From Bacteroides intestinalis DSM 17393 (GTDB lineage Bacteria > Bacteroidota > Bacteroidia > Bacteroidales > Bacteroidaceae), in assembly GCF_000172175.1 (NCBI RefSeq), contig NZ_ABJL02000008.1, positions 2,976,001-3,040,000 of the forward strand: 64,000 nt of DNA. The letters are read 5' to 3'. Of this stretch, positions 36,245-43,407 are shown one piece after another. The notes below the pieces were generated by a model. It was not told the DNA's origin. It did no database searches and saw nothing but the letters and a program-made list of their open reading frames with translations. The position numbers and the translations under genes are program-made. Position 1 is the stretch's first letter. Each line of letters starts with the position of its first letter.

Positions 36245-36252
36245 TATTTTTG
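36245..36252 (+). promoter_or_regulatory. -7 box (TATTTTTG) of psd-pssA
   Basis: A TAnnTTTG match 37 bp before the psd start, in the divergent region shared with dnaE. Confidence 0.6.
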
Positions 36253-36288
36253 CCGATAATTTGTATTCAAGAGAATAAAACAACTTAG

Positions 36289-36978
36289 ATGAGTCGACTA
36301 AAAAAGCTAAAAAAGATACGAATTCACCGCGAAGGGACACACACACTGGCCGGTAGCTTACTATTGCTATTGGTTGTCAATTCAGCACTTTATTTTGGGC
36401 TGGAATGCAAATTACCGTTCTATATCGTAGCTGTGGTCAGTATCGTCCTGTATGGAATGCTGGTGAATTTCTTCCGATGCCCTATCCGCCTATTTGGCCA
36501 GGAAGACACCGAAAAGATTGTGGTGGCACCTGCCGATGGCAAAATAGTAGTCATAGAAGAAGTGGATGAAAACGAATACTTCCACGACCGCCGTCTTATG
36601 ATTTCTATTTTTATGAGTGTCATCAATGTACATGCCAACTGGTATCCGGTAGACGGAACCGTAAAGAAAGTGGCACACCATAATGGTAAGTTCATGAAAG
36701 CTTGGCTGCCGAAAGCCAGTACCGACAACGAACGCTCTACAGTGGTGATTGAAACTCCCGAAGGTGTAGAAGTAATGGCTCGGCAGATTGCCGGAGCTAT
36801 GGCACGACGTATCGTCACTTATGCCGAACCCGGCGAAGACTGTTATATCGATGAACACATGGGCTTTATCAAGTTCGGGTCTCGTGTAGATGTTTATCTC
36901 CCATTGGGCACAGAAGTGTTCGTGAAAATGGGACAAACCACCACAGGAAACCAGACCGTGATAGCCAAACTAAAATAA
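36289..36978 (+). CDS. psd: Phosphatidylserine decarboxylase proenzyme
   Basis: A 229-aa protein of the short (type II) Psd branch. The self-cleavage site is Gly197-Ser198 in IKFGSRVDVYLP, where Ser becomes the pyruvoyl group of the small subunit. Two N-terminal helices (LLLLLVVNSALYFG; FYIVAVVSIVLYGML) attach it to the inner membrane. The body carries VAPADGKIVV and FMSVINVHANWYPVDG, typical of the family. It decarboxylates phosphatidylserine to phosphatidylethanolamine and is followed seven bases later by pssA, which makes the substrate, so the pair covers the pathway. Confidence 0.95.
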   Translation: MSRLKKLKKIRIHREGTHTLAGSLLLLLVVNSALYFGLECKLPFYIVAVVSIVLYGMLVNFFRCPIRLFGQEDTEKIVVAPADGKIVVIEEVDENEYFHDRRLMISIFMSVINVHANWYPVDGTVKKVAHHNGKFMKAWLPKASTDNERSTVVIETPEGVEVMARQIAGAMARRIVTYAEPGEDCYIDEHMGFIKFGSRVDVYLPLGTEVFVKMGQTTTGNQTVIAKLK

Positions 36979-36985
36979 CTAAACA

Positions 36986-37684
36986 ATGGCTAACCGTATT
37001 ACTCGCCATATCCCCAATACACTGACATGCCTGAATCTGTTCTCCGGCTGTATTGCATGTGTTATGGCATTTGAGTTCAAGTATGACTGGGCTCTGACTT
37101 TCATCATTATCAGTGCTGTGTTCGACTTCCTCGATGGAATGTCGGCGCGGGTATTGCATGCCCCTTCTCCCATTGGAAAAGAATTGGACTCCCTGGCAGA
37201 CGATATCAGTTTCGGATTAGTACCTTCAGTTATCATATTCTCCTTATTGCGTGAGACGACTTACCCCGATTGGATGAGCAGCTTTCAGGAATATGTTCCC
37301 TATTTTGCTTTTCTCATTGCCATATTTTCAGCACTGCGTCTGGCAAAATTCAATATTGACGAACGCCAAACCAGTTCATTCATCGGACTAAATACACCAG
37401 CCAACACATTGTTTTGGGCGGCAGCCGCTGCGCAATACCATGACTGGCTGATACAAGGTGGGGTAGTTCTGTATGGACTACTAATCTGTATTGTACTATT
37501 CTCCCTGCTGCTGGTTTCCGAATTTCCAATGTTTGCTTTCAAATTAAAGAACCTCTCTTGGGAAGAAAATAAAATCCGTTATTTATTTTTGATAGTCAGT
37601 ATTCCTCTACTTATTTTCGTAGGACTTGCTGCTGTCATAGGCTGGTACATCATTCTATGCTGGTTTGTTAGAAAGAAACTCTAA
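36986..37684 (+). CDS. pssA: CDP-diacylglycerol-serine O-phosphatidyltransferase
   Basis: A 232-aa integral membrane enzyme. The CDP-alcohol phosphotransferase signature D-G-x2-A-R-x8-G-x3-D-x3-D is intact, beginning DGMSARV near residue 50 and ending GKELDSLADD. About six further hydrophobic helices follow. It transfers phosphatidyl from CDP-diacylglycerol to serine, supplying Psd encoded just upstream. Confidence 0.94.
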   Translation: MANRITRHIPNTLTCLNLFSGCIACVMAFEFKYDWALTFIIISAVFDFLDGMSARVLHAPSPIGKELDSLADDISFGLVPSVIIFSLLRETTYPDWMSSFQEYVPYFAFLIAIFSALRLAKFNIDERQTSSFIGLNTPANTLFWAAAAAQYHDWLIQGGVVLYGLLICIVLFSLLLVSEFPMFAFKLKNLSWEENKIRYLFLIVSIPLLIFVGLAAVIGWYIILCWFVRKKL

Positions 37685-37751
37685 ACAAATCTTTTGGCAC
37701 AGTTGTTGTACTATCGTTCGTAAGACGAACAATATATAAAACGATTAGCCC

Positions 37752-38048
37752 ATGTTTCATATCTTAGGATTTCTATTTGTCATCATAGTCGTTATTCTGG
37801 TCATCGGACTCAGTATCATCGGCACCGTTCTCCGGACTATCTTCGGACTGGGAGGAAAGCGTCGTTCTTCCTCCGGCAGTTATCAATCTGGTCAAGGTTA
37901 TTCTTACTCAGGCGGTCAACAACCAAACTCTTCTTCACAAACCGATGAAGGAACCACTTCTGAAGGAAATAATATTCATAGAAAACACAAAAAACTCTTC
38001 TCTAAAGATGAAGGAGAGTATGTGGATTTTGAAGAAATTAAAGAATAA
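37752..38048 (+). CDS. DUF4834 family protein
   Basis: A 98-aa protein with one N-terminal helix (FHILGFLFVIIVVILVIGL), a Gly/Ser/Gln/Tyr-rich linker (about 38-70) and the conserved acidic end EGEYVDFEEIKE. This order is that of DUF4834, a Bacteroidetes family without known function. It lies 67 nt after pssA and is convergent with tadA, with the two stop codons abutting. Confidence 0.75.
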   Translation: MFHILGFLFVIIVVILVIGLSIIGTVLRTIFGLGGKRRSSSGSYQSGQGYSYSGGQQPNSSSQTDEGTTSEGNNIHRKHKKLFSKDEGEYVDFEEIKE

Positions 38049-38489
38049 TCAGACACGCCGTTTTGCAGCAAAGAAATCTTTCATTAAAGCAGCACAATCA
38101 TCAGCAAGAATCCCTTTCACAACCACCGTTTTCGGATGTAACGCCTGTGGTGCATAACGCTGATATCCGCGCTTTTCATCTTCAGCACCAAACACAAGCC
38201 GCCCCATCTGCGCCCAGGCTATGGCACCGGCACACATGACACAAGGTTCAACCGTAACATAAAGAGTACATTCATTCAGATATTTTCCACCAAGGGTAGA
38301 AGCAGCAGCAGTAATTGCTTGCATTTCAGCATGAGCTGTCACGTCTGTCAATGTTTCTGTCAGGTTATGGGCACGTGCTATAATACGCTCTTTGCAAACA
38401 ACAATCGCACCAACAGGCACCTCTCCTCTTTCTGCTGCCTTACGTGCTTCTACAAGCGCTTGCTTCATATAAAAGTTATCGTCCACCAC
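38049..38489 (-). CDS. tadA: tRNA-specific adenosine(34) deaminase
   Basis: A 146-aa zinc deaminase with HAEMQAI (His53 ligand, Glu55 proton shuttle) and PCVMC (Cys83, Cys86). The surrounding VPVGAIVV and AGAIAWAQMGRLVFGA are typical of TadA, which converts A34 to inosine in tRNA-Arg(ACG). A guanine- or cytosine-deaminase role is less likely given these flanks. Its stop abuts the convergent DUF4834 gene. Confidence 0.87.
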   Translation of the reverse strand: MVDDNFYMKQALVEARKAAERGEVPVGAIVVCKERIIARAHNLTETLTDVTAHAEMQAITAAASTLGGKYLNECTLYVTVEPCVMCAGAIAWAQMGRLVFGAEDEKRGYQRYAPQALHPKTVVVKGILADDCAALMKDFFAAKRRV

Positions 38490-38518
38490 CCTTTTACCTT
38501 TAATTTTTAATTCTCAAT

Positions 38519-38752
38519 TTATCTTCGCATATCATGTTCTCCAAAAAGAGTCGGATAGTCCTCTTCCATATTTTTATGGATAAACATGAGAATAGTCTCC
38601 CGAAGCCAGCGTGATTTATTCGTTATCTTATACTTCTCCAGATAACGGTCTACAATCCGCAGCTCTTCTTCGCTCATCAGACATACGATGCGCTGTTCAC
38701 GTTTCGGCTCTTCGGGTGTTGCTTTCGCACACGTTTTATCTCTCTTTCTCAT
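38519..38752 (-). CDS. Small basic protein, possibly ribbon-helix-helix
   Basis: A 77-aa protein with a Lys/Arg-rich N-terminus, then QRIVCLMSEEELRIVDRYLE, suggesting a beta strand followed by two helices (second: KSRWLRETILMFIHKNM). That strand-helix-helix order resembles RHH DNA-binding proteins and MobC-like relaxosome proteins, but no specific family is certain. It has a good promoter (38761-38790, minus) divergent from yraN and is followed 29 nt later by tadA, so both may share a transcript. Confidence 0.6.
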   Translation of the reverse strand: MRKRDKTCAKATPEEPKREQRIVCLMSEEELRIVDRYLEKYKITNKSRWLRETILMFIHKNMEEDYPTLFGEHDMRR

Positions 38753-38760
38753 ATTTACTG

Positions 38761-38790
38761 CAAAATTAGTTTTACTTCTGTAAATACAAA
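38761..38790 (-). promoter_or_regulatory. Promoter of the RHH-like gene
   Basis: On the minus strand TTTG (38787-38790), an 18-bp spacer and TAATTTTG (38761-38768) match the consensus, just ahead of the start codon. Confidence 0.65.
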
Positions 38791-38802
38791 GCAGAAAAAA
38801 CG

Positions 38803-38810
38803 TATTTTTG
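38803..38810 (+). promoter_or_regulatory. -7 box (TATTTTTG) of yraN
   Basis: A TAnnTTTG match 34 bp before the yraN start, divergent from the neighbouring promoter. Confidence 0.6.
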
Positions 38811-38844
38811 CATAGAAACAGCTAAAATAGGGATAAATACAGGT

Positions 38845-39210
38845 ATGGCAGCACACAATACCCTTGGAAAAGACGGAGAAGACGCCGCAGTAGCGTATCT
38901 GGAACGCAACGGATATATCATTCGCCACCGTAATTGGCGCAAAAACCATCTGGAACTGGACATTGTGGCAGTCAAAGATGAATTGTTGATTGTAGTGGAA
39001 GTGAAGACACGAAGCAATACGGAATACATCGAACCGCAAGATGCCGTTAATTGGCAGAAAATACGCCACATTGTAGTGGCTGCCGATGCATATATCAAGC
39101 ATTTCAGTATAGACATTCCTGTTCGTTTTGATATTATCACCGCGGTCGGCGAAGCTGGAGCATTTGAAATAGAACATATTAAGGATGCATTTTATCCGCC
39201 AATGTTCTGA
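38845..39210 (+). CDS. YraN/UPF0102 family protein (putative endonuclease fold)
   Basis: A 121-aa protein with the family sequence LGKDGEDAAVAYLERNGY, NWRKNHLELDIVAVKDELL and VVEVKTR. The E..D..EVK arrangement is the metal-binding core of restriction-endonuclease-like folds; the physiological role is unsettled. Antisense frames here are long but lack motifs. Confidence 0.9.
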   Translation: MAAHNTLGKDGEDAAVAYLERNGYIIRHRNWRKNHLELDIVAVKDELLIVVEVKTRSNTEYIEPQDAVNWQKIRHIVVAADAYIKHFSIDIPVRFDIITAVGEAGAFEIEHIKDAFYPPMF

Positions 39211-39228
39211 ATTATAAATTGCAGTAAA

Positions 39229-39534
39229 ATGAATATAAACGAACTCATAGCCCAACCGGAAGGACGACGTCTGGAATTCAAAGGCGAACTTCCTACAAAT
39301 GTCGGTGATAATGTCGGTGATGTCAGCAATATTGATAACAATATCAGCTATAATGAATTGAAAATCACACAACTGATCTTGCATAATCCGAATATTACAA
39401 CCAAGGAAATAGCTGAAACCTTAGGGATTAGCACACGCCAGTGTGAACGCATTATCGCAAAACTTAGACAATCCGGAAAATTATTACGCAAAGGTTCTGC
39501 AAGAACCGGTTACTGGGAGATTAATAACTATTAA
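39229..39534 (+). pseudogene. Internally deleted AlbA_2/winged-HTH regulator gene
   Basis: The 101-codon frame joins two ends of a normally ~400-500 aa protein. The first ~22 residues, MNINELIAQPEGRRLEFKGE, are the standard start of an AlbA_2 (Schlafen-like ATPase) domain. After two NVGD units, which are the linker repeat seen between ATPase and HTH in this family, it goes straight into a C-terminal winged helix (ITTKEIAETLGISTRQCERI, then GKLLRKGSARTGYWEI). The whole ATPase core is missing, probably through recombination. The frame is intact and could still express a small DNA-binding protein, so it may be a mini-derivative and not fully dead. Confidence 0.65.
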
Positions 39535-39552
39535 AAATATCTGGAAATTATT

Positions 39553-39909
39553 ATGGATATAGAAACTGCCCGCGAATACTGCCTAGCCAAGAAAGCAGTC
39601 ACAGAATGCCTTCCATTCGATGAGTATTCACTCGTGATGAAAGTTATGGATAAAATGTTCGTATTGATTGACCTAGAATACTCCAACAAGATTTGTATGA
39701 AGTGCGATCCTGAGTATGCCATAGAGTTGCGCGAACGTTACTCAGCCATCGAAGGCGCCTATCATTTTAATAAGAAATACTGGAATCAGGTTTTCCTCAA
39801 CGGTGATGCAGACGATAAGTTGATAAAAAGTCTCATTGATCATGCTTATGAGGAAGTCTTAAAGAAGTTCACCAAGAAAATGCGTACCGAATATGAAGCC
39901 TTACCCTGA
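39553..39909 (+). CDS. MmcQ/YjbR family protein
   Basis: A 118-aa protein. MDIETAREYCLAKKAVTE at the start, VMKVMDKMFVLIDL and HFNKKYWNQVFLNGDADD in the second half are the conserved segments of the MmcQ/YjbR (CyaY-like fold) family. Members bind double-stranded DNA or have unknown roles. It overlaps or abuts birA, so the two are cotranscribed. Confidence 0.88.
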   Translation: MDIETAREYCLAKKAVTECLPFDEYSLVMKVMDKMFVLIDLEYSNKICMKCDPEYAIELRERYSAIEGAYHFNKKYWNQVFLNGDADDKLIKSLIDHAYEEVLKKFTKKMRTEYEALP

Positions 39910-39910
39910 C

Positions 39911-40702
39911 ATGAATAAAGAGTCCAACGAGCATCTCCCCTCTGCGAAATTTCCTGTTCCCCTGCTCGTATTAATGGAAACAGACTCCACCAATCGGCAT
40001 TTAACACAACTTTGCGATGAACAAGGAACCGATATTCCGGAATTTATGACAGTAATTGCTGAACGCCAGACCGCCGGAAAAGGGCAACGTGGCAACAGTT
40101 GGGAATCGGAAGATTGCAAGAACATTACATTCAGCTTCGTACTTTATCCTACCTTCATTGAGGCACGTCAACAATTTATCCTTTCTCAGATCATCTCTCT
40201 CTCCATCAAAGAAGAATTAGATGAATGGGCAGAAGGTATCTCCATAAAATGGCCGAATGACATTTATTGGAATGAGAAAAAGATTTGCGGCATACTGATA
40301 GAGAATGATCTTTTAGGACATCATATCGGACGCAGCATTTCCGGTATCGGGGTGAACATCAATCAGGAAGTCTTCCGAAGCGATGCTCCCAACCCGGTAT
40401 CCCTAAAACAGATTACAGGAGAAGATCATGATCGATATCTGATACTTGCCAATATTATGAAACGGATAAAAGAGTACTATACCCTTTTACGAACAGACTG
40501 TTCAGGTAAAACAGCAGACTTGATTAACACCCGTTATGCTCATTCCCTATTCCGTCGGAATGGCTTTCACCGCTATGCAGATGCGAACGGCGAATTTCTT
40601 GCCTGCTTACTACGCGTAGAACCGGACGGGCGATTTATTCTTGAAGACCAAGAAGGAAAAGAGCGCGGATATTTGTTTAAGGAAGTACAATACATTCTTT
40701 AA
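39911..40702 (+). CDS. birA: Biotin-[acetyl-CoA-carboxylase] ligase
   Basis: A 263-aa protein from Met at 39911. It has no N-terminal HTH, so it is a class I ligase without repressor function. The active site reads ETDSTNRHL near the start and AERQTAGKGQRGNSW, the biotinyl-AMP loop with GKGQRGN in place of GRGRRG. KWPNDIYW, with the catalytic Lys, follows. It attaches biotin to carboxylase carrier proteins. An alternative start at 39893 would overlap the YjbR gene by 17 nt and adds six residues; the later ATG, one base after the upstream stop, is preferred. Confidence 0.9.
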   Translation: MNKESNEHLPSAKFPVPLLVLMETDSTNRHLTQLCDEQGTDIPEFMTVIAERQTAGKGQRGNSWESEDCKNITFSFVLYPTFIEARQQFILSQIISLSIKEELDEWAEGISIKWPNDIYWNEKKICGILIENDLLGHHIGRSISGIGVNINQEVFRSDAPNPVSLKQITGEDHDRYLILANIMKRIKEYYTLLRTDCSGKTADLINTRYAHSLFRRNGFHRYADANGEFLACLLRVEPDGRFILEDQEGKERGYLFKEVQYIL

Positions 40703-40761
40703 ATTCAGGTAGGGCTTCTTGAACTCAGAGGCTACATAGAGTTTATGTTCACTTTTACCTG

Positions 40762-40780
40762 CACGCTTGCACTAAGCGTG
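40762..40780 (+). terminator. Hairpin downstream of birA
   Basis: CACGCTT and AAGCGTG form a perfect 7-bp stem around GCACT. No T-run follows, so it may not terminate on its own; a strong terminator lies at the nearby IS border. Confidence 0.4.
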
Positions 40781-40831
40781 ATAAACAACTGATAAACAGT
40801 CCAAATTCAGTGGTGGCAGCAACATTTAGTC

Positions 40832-40867
40832 AAGGAGATGTGTCAAAACTAAGGCACATCTCCTTTT
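40832..40867 (+). terminator. Strong terminator formed across the left IS border
   Basis: AAGGAGATGTG pairs with CACATCTCC(TT) around TCAAAACTAAGG, followed by TTTTTTT. The right arm lies inside the IS, so part of the stem is contributed by the junction. Confidence 0.8.
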
Positions 40868-40891
40868 TTTATATTTAAATGTTTTTTTTCT

Positions 40892-42553
40892 CTATGCGAC
40901 TCTTTTTTCACTAATTTGGTAATACGCGGCTATATTCCTCGTATATTGCGTCATAATTGTTCTGATAAGAATACATATAATGCGTGCAGTCCCTCCCTTT
41001 CCTGCTTTTAGTAGTTTAGCACACATTTTTTTGATATTAAAAGCTATAGCAAAGAAAGCAAAGTCCATCGTAACCTTGTCTTCTCCTTTATGTCTGAACC
41101 GGCGGTATGCCATGTTGTATTTCATTTGTCCAAACACAGCTTCCGGTTCTATACACCTCCTGCCTCTATGCTTGATACCTTCCTCTGAGAGCAATTTTTC
41201 CCGTGCCTGCCGTTTGTATTGGTTTAACCGGTGATTGACTTCTATAATACGATTTCCCTGGGCTTTAAAGCAACTGCCACGCAAAGGACAACCCTCGCAA
41301 TTTTGTGCTTTATAACGTGCACTTTCGGTGATGTATCCGCTTGCAGTTTTGTCACGTCTGGTCCCTATACGGTTCATGCGCTGCCCCATAGGGCAAACGT
41401 AATAATCCTCTTCTGTATTGTAATGGAGACTTTCCGCATGGAACGGATTGGGAGTATAACGGGGACGCTGTTCTTTATGGAAGAAGTTATACTTGACAAA
41501 GGCTTCTATCCCGTTCTCCTGCATGAACCGGTAATTTTCTTCTGAGCCGTAACCGGAGTCTGCCACCCCGACAGCGGGTAAGCGGTTATAGCGATGTTGG
41601 AAGGAGTGGAAGAAAGGAATGAGCGTCAGTGTATCGGTAGGGTTGGGAAACAGTCGGAAGTCTATGAGAAATTGGTTTTCAGTACCTATTTGCAAATTAT
41701 ATCCGGGCTTGGTCTGCCCGTTCTTCATGGCGTCTTCTTTCATACGCATGAATGTGGCATCAGGATCAGTCTTGGAATAGGAATTACGTTCTCCAAGAGT
41801 GTCAAGATGATTGTCGTATTCCATCAGCTTGTCACGATACCCTTCAAGTTCCTTGAGCTGTTTCTTCTTTTCGCGCAGGGCTTTCTTTTGTTCCTTATCC
41901 TTTGTCGCAGGCTGGTGTTCTAGGACTTCTTTAAGTTCATCCACTATGTCAGAGAGCATGGCGGGAGTGAATTGGGCGGGTGTGTCTTTTACGGAGTTCT
42001 CTTGTGCAATGGCTTCGTCCACCTGTTCCAGAAGGATACGAATCTTGTCCAGCAACTTCGTGCGGTGCTTTTCAACACTCTTGCGCCAGACAAAAGTATA
42101 TTTGTTGGCTTTGGATTCAATCTTAGTGCCGTCGATATACTCCACCTCAAGACTGATGAAACCTTTGTCGGCAAGGACAAGAACTAACTGGGTGAATACA
42201 TTATTTATCTCCTCCTTTACACGGTTACGAAAACGATTGATGGTGATAAAATCCGGATGCTCATTACCGGCAAGCCAGATATAATGAATGTCACGCAAGA
42301 GAAGCTTCTCTATTTTACGGCACGAATAGATATTATTCATGTAGGCGTAGATAATTACCTTAAGCATCATTTTAGGATGATAAGGACAGCGGCCGGTTTC
42401 TTTATAAAGTTTATTGAAACCTTCAAGATGGAGAGTATCAACAACTGTGTTAACTATGCGAACCGGGTCGTTCGACGCAATGTTTTCATCAATTCTTTGA
42501 GGAAAAAGAACGGTTTGGTTGGGAATGTAAGGACGAAAATGTAACTTTGCCAT
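40892..42553 (-). CDS. IS1182-family transposase (DDE)
   Basis: A 553-aa protein from MAKLHFRPYIPNQ. The N-terminal DNA-binding domain (PYHPKMMLKVIIYAYMNNIY) and DDE residues are visible: Asp in EYIDGTKIESKANKY, Asp in GVADSGYGSEENY and Glu-containing C-terminal motif EAVFGQMKYNMAYRRFRHKG. A Cys-rich insert (CEGCPLRGSC) precedes the last. The frame is intact, so the element may be active. A longer start at 42601 adds 16 residues upstream of the conserved start and lies beyond the promoter's likely start site, so it is not used. Confidence 0.92.
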   Translation of the reverse strand: MAKLHFRPYIPNQTVLFPQRIDENIASNDPVRIVNTVVDTLHLEGFNKLYKETGRCPYHPKMMLKVIIYAYMNNIYSCRKIEKLLLRDIHYIWLAGNEHPDFITINRFRNRVKEEINNVFTQLVLVLADKGFISLEVEYIDGTKIESKANKYTFVWRKSVEKHRTKLLDKIRILLEQVDEAIAQENSVKDTPAQFTPAMLSDIVDELKEVLEHQPATKDKEQKKALREKKKQLKELEGYRDKLMEYDNHLDTLGERNSYSKTDPDATFMRMKEDAMKNGQTKPGYNLQIGTENQFLIDFRLFPNPTDTLTLIPFFHSFQHRYNRLPAVGVADSGYGSEENYRFMQENGIEAFVKYNFFHKEQRPRYTPNPFHAESLHYNTEEDYYVCPMGQRMNRIGTRRDKTASGYITESARYKAQNCEGCPLRGSCFKAQGNRIIEVNHRLNQYKRQAREKLLSEEGIKHRGRRCIEPEAVFGQMKYNMAYRRFRHKGEDKVTMDFAFFAIAFNIKKMCAKLLKAGKGGTARIICILIRTIMTQYTRNIAAYYQISEKRVA

Positions 42554-42571
42554 AACGAAATACTTTATGCC

Positions 42572-42602
42572 TAAAGATACAAAAACTTTGGGGAATAGCA
42601 AA
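42572..42602 (-). promoter_or_regulatory. Transposase promoter inside the IS
   Basis: On the minus strand TTTG (42599-42602), a 19-bp spacer and TATCTTTA (42572-42579) give a near-consensus promoter just ahead of the transposase start. Confidence 0.6.
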
Positions 42603-42666
42603 GCCCGGGCTTGCGAAAGTCTGGGCTTTGTGCATAAAAAAGGTTGTGCCAGAGTTTTGACACATT

Positions 42667-42674
42667 TACCTTTG
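42667..42674 (+). promoter_or_regulatory. -7 box (TACCTTTG) immediately outside the right IS end
   Basis: The consensus -7 element sits two bases outside the IS, with GTTG at the proper -33 distance (20 bp) inside the IS. The insertion therefore either split a resident promoter or created a hybrid outward promoter. Only a 25-codon frame (42708-42785) follows. Confidence 0.4.
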
Positions 42675-42792
42675 TATTATCATCAATTCCTGCTTCTGCT
42701 TCCCGAAATGCTTAAGAACTTTCATATTCCCCCTAATATTTATCAGACTGACAACCAACGTTTTCGCATAAAGGAAGCACTGTAAATGATTG

Positions 42793-42952
42793 ACCACAAC
42801 TGTGGTTCACTAGCTTCACGTTTATGAAGCACTTGCTCTACGATTGTGAGCCAAGTTAACCACTACTGTAGTCATAGCAAAATAAGCATTGCTTTAGCAA
42901 GAAACATACATACTTTTAGTAACAAGCATACATTGTTTCGAGAAAGAACAAT
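42793..42952. repeat. String of short hairpin-forming palindromes
   Basis: Seven or eight small inverted repeats follow one another with 5-30 nt spacing: ACCACA/TGTGGT (42793-42806), GCTTCA/TGAAGC (42813-42830), GCTC/GAGC (42835-42851), ACTAC/GTAGT (42862-42872), AAGCA/TGCTT (42884-42894) overlapping TTGCT/AGCAA (42889-42900), TACT/AGTA (42911-42921) and ATTGTT/AACAAT (42932-42952). The arms differ in sequence but the architecture repeats. No gene is seen in 42786-43057. Confidence 0.6.
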
Positions 42953-43057
42953 AAGGGAAAACATATTGCCTCATGGCCACAATTTCCCCCACCTGATACA
43001 AATAATTCAGACTAAAAAAGAGATATTTGAATGAATTCAGGTACTTGATTTCTACTT

Positions 43058-43252
43058 CTAATTTCTTATTTTATCCAAAGTATTACCTGCCTTACCCTTT
43101 ACTAGTAACCCCGCATCGTTCATACGGTTCGGTTGGTTCCGTTGTTTATGAGTTGTAGCTTTGACCGTATATTTTTCCTGCTGTCCGACAAATTCTTTGC
43201 TAAAATCATCCGCCATATAATTAATCTTTGTAACTTTAGCCATTGAGAACAT
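43058..43252 (-). pseudogene. Small frame ending in a decayed copy of the TPR gene 3' end
   Basis: The 64-codon frame ends AGNTLDKIRN. At DNA level 43049-43095 matches the last ~48 bp of the TPR gene (44682-44728) at roughly 85% identity, and that gene ends AGNTLEKIKKLEVEIK. A one-base deletion in the copy (ATTAAG to ATAAG) shifts frame and brings the early stop. The remaining ~50 N-terminal residues (MADDFSKEFVGQQEKYTVKA...) are not similar to the TPR gene and match no family I know, so this looks like a chimeric relic and not a working gene. Confidence 0.55.
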
Positions 43253-43407
43253 AGTGATAATCGTTTAAATGTCATATTCAGCACTACAAATTTAAGACTT
43301 TCATCGCTATATCCTTAGTATTCAAAAGAATAGCTTAATGTTTATATCAAACTCACGTTAAAACCAGTTCGAAAGATTAAACATAGCCAACCTTTAATAC
43401 CAATTAT

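Larger units (their letters stand above)
40839..42664. mobile_element. IS1182-family insertion sequence
   Basis: About 1.83 kb bounded by inverted repeats. The left end reads TGTGTCAAAACTAAGGCACA. The complement of the right end reads TGTGTCAAAACTCTGGCACA, and the match continues through a T-run on each side. One transposase gene fills the element. No obvious target duplication is found at either border (flanks CAAGGAGA and TTTACC), so insertion may have been duplication-free, old, or followed by rearrangement. It lies between birA and an AT-rich relic region. Confidence 0.87.

Noticed and set aside
38755..39384. 209-codon minus-strand frame opposite yraN
   Set aside because: The plus strand carries clear UPF0102 motifs and a promoter; the antisense translation is Phe/Ile/Cys-rich without motifs.
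40831..42668. Target-site duplication flanking the IS1182 element
   Set aside because: Flanks (CAAGGAGA on the left, TTTACC on the right) show no matching 2-8 bp repeat at either plausible border.
42567..42785. 72-codon frame crossing the right IS end
   Set aside because: Its first half is IS terminal DNA and only about 25 codons lie outside; no similarity is recognised. It is mentioned only with the hybrid promoter.
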